Origin: Lachnospiraceae bacterium
GTDB taxonomy: Bacteria > Bacillota > Clostridia > Lachnospirales > Lachnospiraceae
NCBI GenBank assembly: GCA_004557975.1
Contig: SFEV01000008.1
Span: forward strand, 1-62,208
Direction: 5' to 3'
DNA: 62,208 nucleotides
Shown: positions 60,608 through 62,208 of the stretch, one piece after another
Layout: each line of letters starts with the position of its first letter
Numbering within the stretch: the first letter of the stretch is position 1
Position numbers and translations under genes: made by a program
The notes under the pieces: generated by a model
The model's database searches: none
Told to the model about the DNA's origin: nothing
Seen by the model: only the letters and a program-made list of their open reading frames with translations

Positions 60608-60910
60608 GCTCCATTCCTCCACATCCCATTTCCGTCCGTGTATTCTTACAGGCGGTATCATTTTTTCACCGTCTTTCCCATACATTTTATTTTTGGTACA
60701 ACTATACAGTACGACAGATATTTCTTATAATATAGCATTCCTGACAGTTTACAGCAAGTGGAATGGATTTTGACCAAGTTGCTGTGAACGGAGCGAACAG
60801 CAATCACAGGATTCATTAAGGAATATATGCATCTTTAACAGCGTTAAATAATTTCTGCAATTATGCTAATATTTTTATAAGCCAATCACATTAAGAAGGG
60901 AGGCGTTATT
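60608..60910. other. Spacer between the FadR-type regulator and the LacI fragment
   Basis: This 303-nt divergent spacer holds the short palindromic repeat copy B (60779-60803) and AT-rich sequence that should carry the promoter of the regulator and of the LacI remnant. I see no operator copy of the GGTATTACC type here and no small ORF. Confidence 0.5.
60779..60803 (+). repeat. Short palindromic repeat, copy B
   Basis: TTGCTGT-N11-ACAGCAA with the centre GAACGGAGCGA. It is the inverted counterpart of copy A at 58598, with a single mismatch. Confidence 0.6.
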
Positions 60911-61135
60911 ATGGCCTCAACAATACGCGATGTTGCAGCTCGTGCCGGGCTTTCTGTAGGTACTGTTTCCAAATACATTAATGGCAAAACAGTAAAAGAA
61001 AGCACACGCCTGGCGATAGAAGAAGCAATCAAAGAACTTGACTTTCATCCTAATAATATAGCCAAAGGACTGCGTAATGCCAAATCATTCTCCGTTGCCA
61101 TCCTGTTACCTATGCTTGATTCCACATTTTGGCGG
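60911..61135 (+). pseudogene. LacI-family regulator, truncated after the DNA-binding domain
   Basis: The first 70 or so residues are a normal LacI headpiece and start of the ligand domain: IRDVAARAGLSVGTVSKYIN as helix-turn-helix, hinge region FHPNNIAKGLRN, then SVAILLPMLDSTFW. Ribosome-binding sequence AAGGGAGG lies upstream of ATG 60911. At about 61130 the family similarity stops abruptly and MATE transporter sequence begins, so a deletion removed most of the regulator. The remaining ORF runs to 61183 in nonsense residues. Confidence 0.8.
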
Positions 61136-61352
61136 AGGAATTATAAGAAGTGGCGGCAACACCAAAATCATTATGATTATTGATATTGTTGGCACATGGT
61201 GTATTGGAATTCCCCTATGTCTGCTTGCAGCATATGTATTCAAGTGGGGAATTGTTGGTGTTTATACCTTGCTTACCACGGAGGAATTATTCAGGCTTGC
61301 TGTATCGTTAATTATCTTTAGAAGGCGTAAATGGATAATTAGTTTATGCTGA
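61128..61352 (+). pseudogene. MATE efflux transporter, C-terminal fragment
   Basis: In another frame from about 61128 the sequence reads GGGIIRSGGNTKIIMIIDIV, then WCIGIPLCLLAAYVFKWGIV and a last helix region ending RRRKWI. This matches the final two or three helices of MATE-family multidrug exporters, with the start and first nine or so helices missing. It is fused directly to the LacI headpiece and so records a deletion of at least 2 kb between two former genes. Confidence 0.8.
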
Positions 61353-61664
61353 TTTACTTCTTTCGGGATTTTATGATAACACAAAAGGCACGACATAAAG
61401 CAATTTGATGTAAAATCTATCAGAATAATTTATGCCATGCCTCTTTTTAAGTTGATTGAATGTGGGATGGTTCAGAATCAGATAAAATGCGGAATAACAG
61501 CATGACAACTGGGTGCTCTTGACATGTTCGATTATTTTTGTTATTAAATAGACAACGGCTTAACCGCAAAAAGGTGCCGTTAAGCCGTCAAATTATCATA
61601 GAAGATCTCAATTTACAGAAAATTTCAAATCATCTGATAAATTTTGAAATAATTACCTATTTTT
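61353..61664. other. Spacer after the MATE fragment
   Basis: This 312-nt gap contains two hairpins. AAAAGGCA-GACATAAA-type sequence near 61386-61402 pairs with TTTATG...TGCCTCTTTT near 61428-61446, a likely terminator for the plus-strand remnant. ACGGCTTAAC (61555-61564) pairs with GTTAAGCCGT (61579-61588), which may end the minus-strand amidohydrolase transcript though its U tract is poor. No ORF is supported. Confidence 0.5.
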
Positions 61665-62208
61665 TTAATAAGCTCTCTTTATGATTTCATTCATATGCTG
61701 TGTAGCTTCAAAACGAATTCGCTCTTCATCTAAAGTAAGTACTTCTCGGTTTTTCATAACAAGCTTTCCGTTGATGATTGAATCCATTACGTCATGTCCA
61801 TTTGCAGCATCCACGATGGTGTTTACAAGATTCTGAGTTGGTGTAATATGTGGCTGATCAATGTTTACAAGAATCAAATCTGCTTTCTTTCCTTCTTCTA
61901 CAGATCCCAGAATATCACCATGTCCGATTGCATTTGCTCCGCCTTGAGAAGCCATTTTCAAAAGTGTAGGACAGGTCATGACAACCGGATTAAAAGAAGG
62001 AAGTCCCCAATAGGCTATCATAGAATAACGCAGAGCTTTCATTTCATCAAAAATATCCAGATTAGAAGGAGCTGCTCCATCACAGCCTAAACCAACACTT
62101 GCACCAGATTCGAGAATCTGTGGAGCCTTCGGGAATCCATGATTTGACAGATTGGCTCTTGGACAATGGATCATTTTTACATCTCGTTCTGCCAGCAACG
62201 CAATATCA
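61665..62208 (-). CDS. Amidohydrolase (SsnA/8-oxoguanine deaminase-like), partial
   Basis: C-terminal part of a metallo-amidohydrolase of the TrzN/SsnA/AdeC-like group; the gene runs off the window end so its start is not seen. Visible motifs are KMIHCPRANLSNHG, the metal-binding Asp in VGLGCDGAAPSN, and the typical closing segment GSVEEGKKADLILVN. Such enzymes deaminate or dechlorinate purine-like or triazine-like rings. Neighbouring plus-strand genes are remnants. Substrate is unknown. Confidence 0.85.
   Translation of the reverse strand, partial: DIALLAERDVKMIHCPRANLSNHGFPKAPQILESGASVGLGCDGAAPSNLDIFDEMKALRYSMIAYWGLPSFNPVVMTCPTLLKMASQGGANAIGHGDILGSVEEGKKADLILVNIDQPHITPTQNLVNTIVDAANGHDVMDSIINGKLVMKNREVLTLDEERIRFEATQHMNEIIKRAY

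Noticed and set aside
1..62208. tRNA, rRNA or complete prophage genes
   Set aside because: I found no cloverleaf or rRNA-like sequence by reading and no phage structural genes; only integrase and transposase fragments are present.

Overview
The window reads as chromosomal DNA from an anaerobic, spore-forming Clostridia, most likely a gut Lachnospiraceae. The evidence is the sporulation and germination genes gpr and spoIIP, a class III anaerobic ribonucleotide reductase, the tig-clpP-clpX-lon-engB block, strong AGGAGG ribosome-binding sites, Thr/Glu-rich SH3 lipoproteins, and no aerobic respiratory genes. The genus call is inference. No tRNA, rRNA or CRISPR array is visible, and most genes lie on the minus strand.

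Layout. 0-8.7 kb: a ThiF-like E1 enzyme, a two-component system whose response regulator is frameshifted, NADP-isocitrate dehydrogenase, glycerol kinase, an intracellular subtilisin and purC. 8.7-13.1 kb: a polyamine importer operon, potA-potB-potCD. It has a fused permease/binding protein and an ATPase whose TOBE domain carries an Ig-like insert. 13.1-28.4 kb: the Firmicutes backbone hemW ... lepA ... spoIIP-gpr ... rpsT, interrupted three times. The interruptions are a sugar-kinase/nucleotidyltransferase pair, an Arn-like cassette (two small DMT flippase subunits, an undecaprenyl-phosphate-type glycosyltransferase, a DegT-like protein and an ATP-grasp enzyme), and a GH2 glycosidase. The cassette's glycosyltransferase operon begins with a structured RNA leader.

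28.4-35.8 kb: engB-lon-clpX-clpP-tig protein quality control, followed by a second copy of the same structured element and a DJ-1/PfpI gene. 36-37.2 kb: a small orphan gene and two XRE regulators with a shared palindromic operator. 37.2-43.3 kb: lipid acyltransferase, HAD phosphatase, SH3 lipoprotein, dGTPase and amidohydrolase. 43.3-46.7 kb: a YtrA-like GntR/ABC exporter operon with a clear operator and promoter. 46.8-55.2 kb: a second SH3 lipoprotein, a stand-alone dnaK, nrdD, a probably inactive polysaccharide deacetylase, and an hsp20-dnaJ heat-shock operon under a CIRCE-like operator.

55.2-62.2 kb looks accessory. It holds fragments of a tyrosine integrase and of a DDE transposase, a truncated IS1182-type transposase, a malate/lactate catabolism cluster (malic enzyme, Ldh2-family dehydrogenase, FadR-type regulator with three phased operators), a LacI/MATE deletion scar and the end of an amidohydrolase.

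The most unusual items are a 168-nt structured element present twice with compensatory base-pair changes in its helices (19538-19705 and 34939-35106), the Gram-positive Arn-like cassette beside the first copy, and the Ig-like insertion inside the cytoplasmic ATPase PotA.
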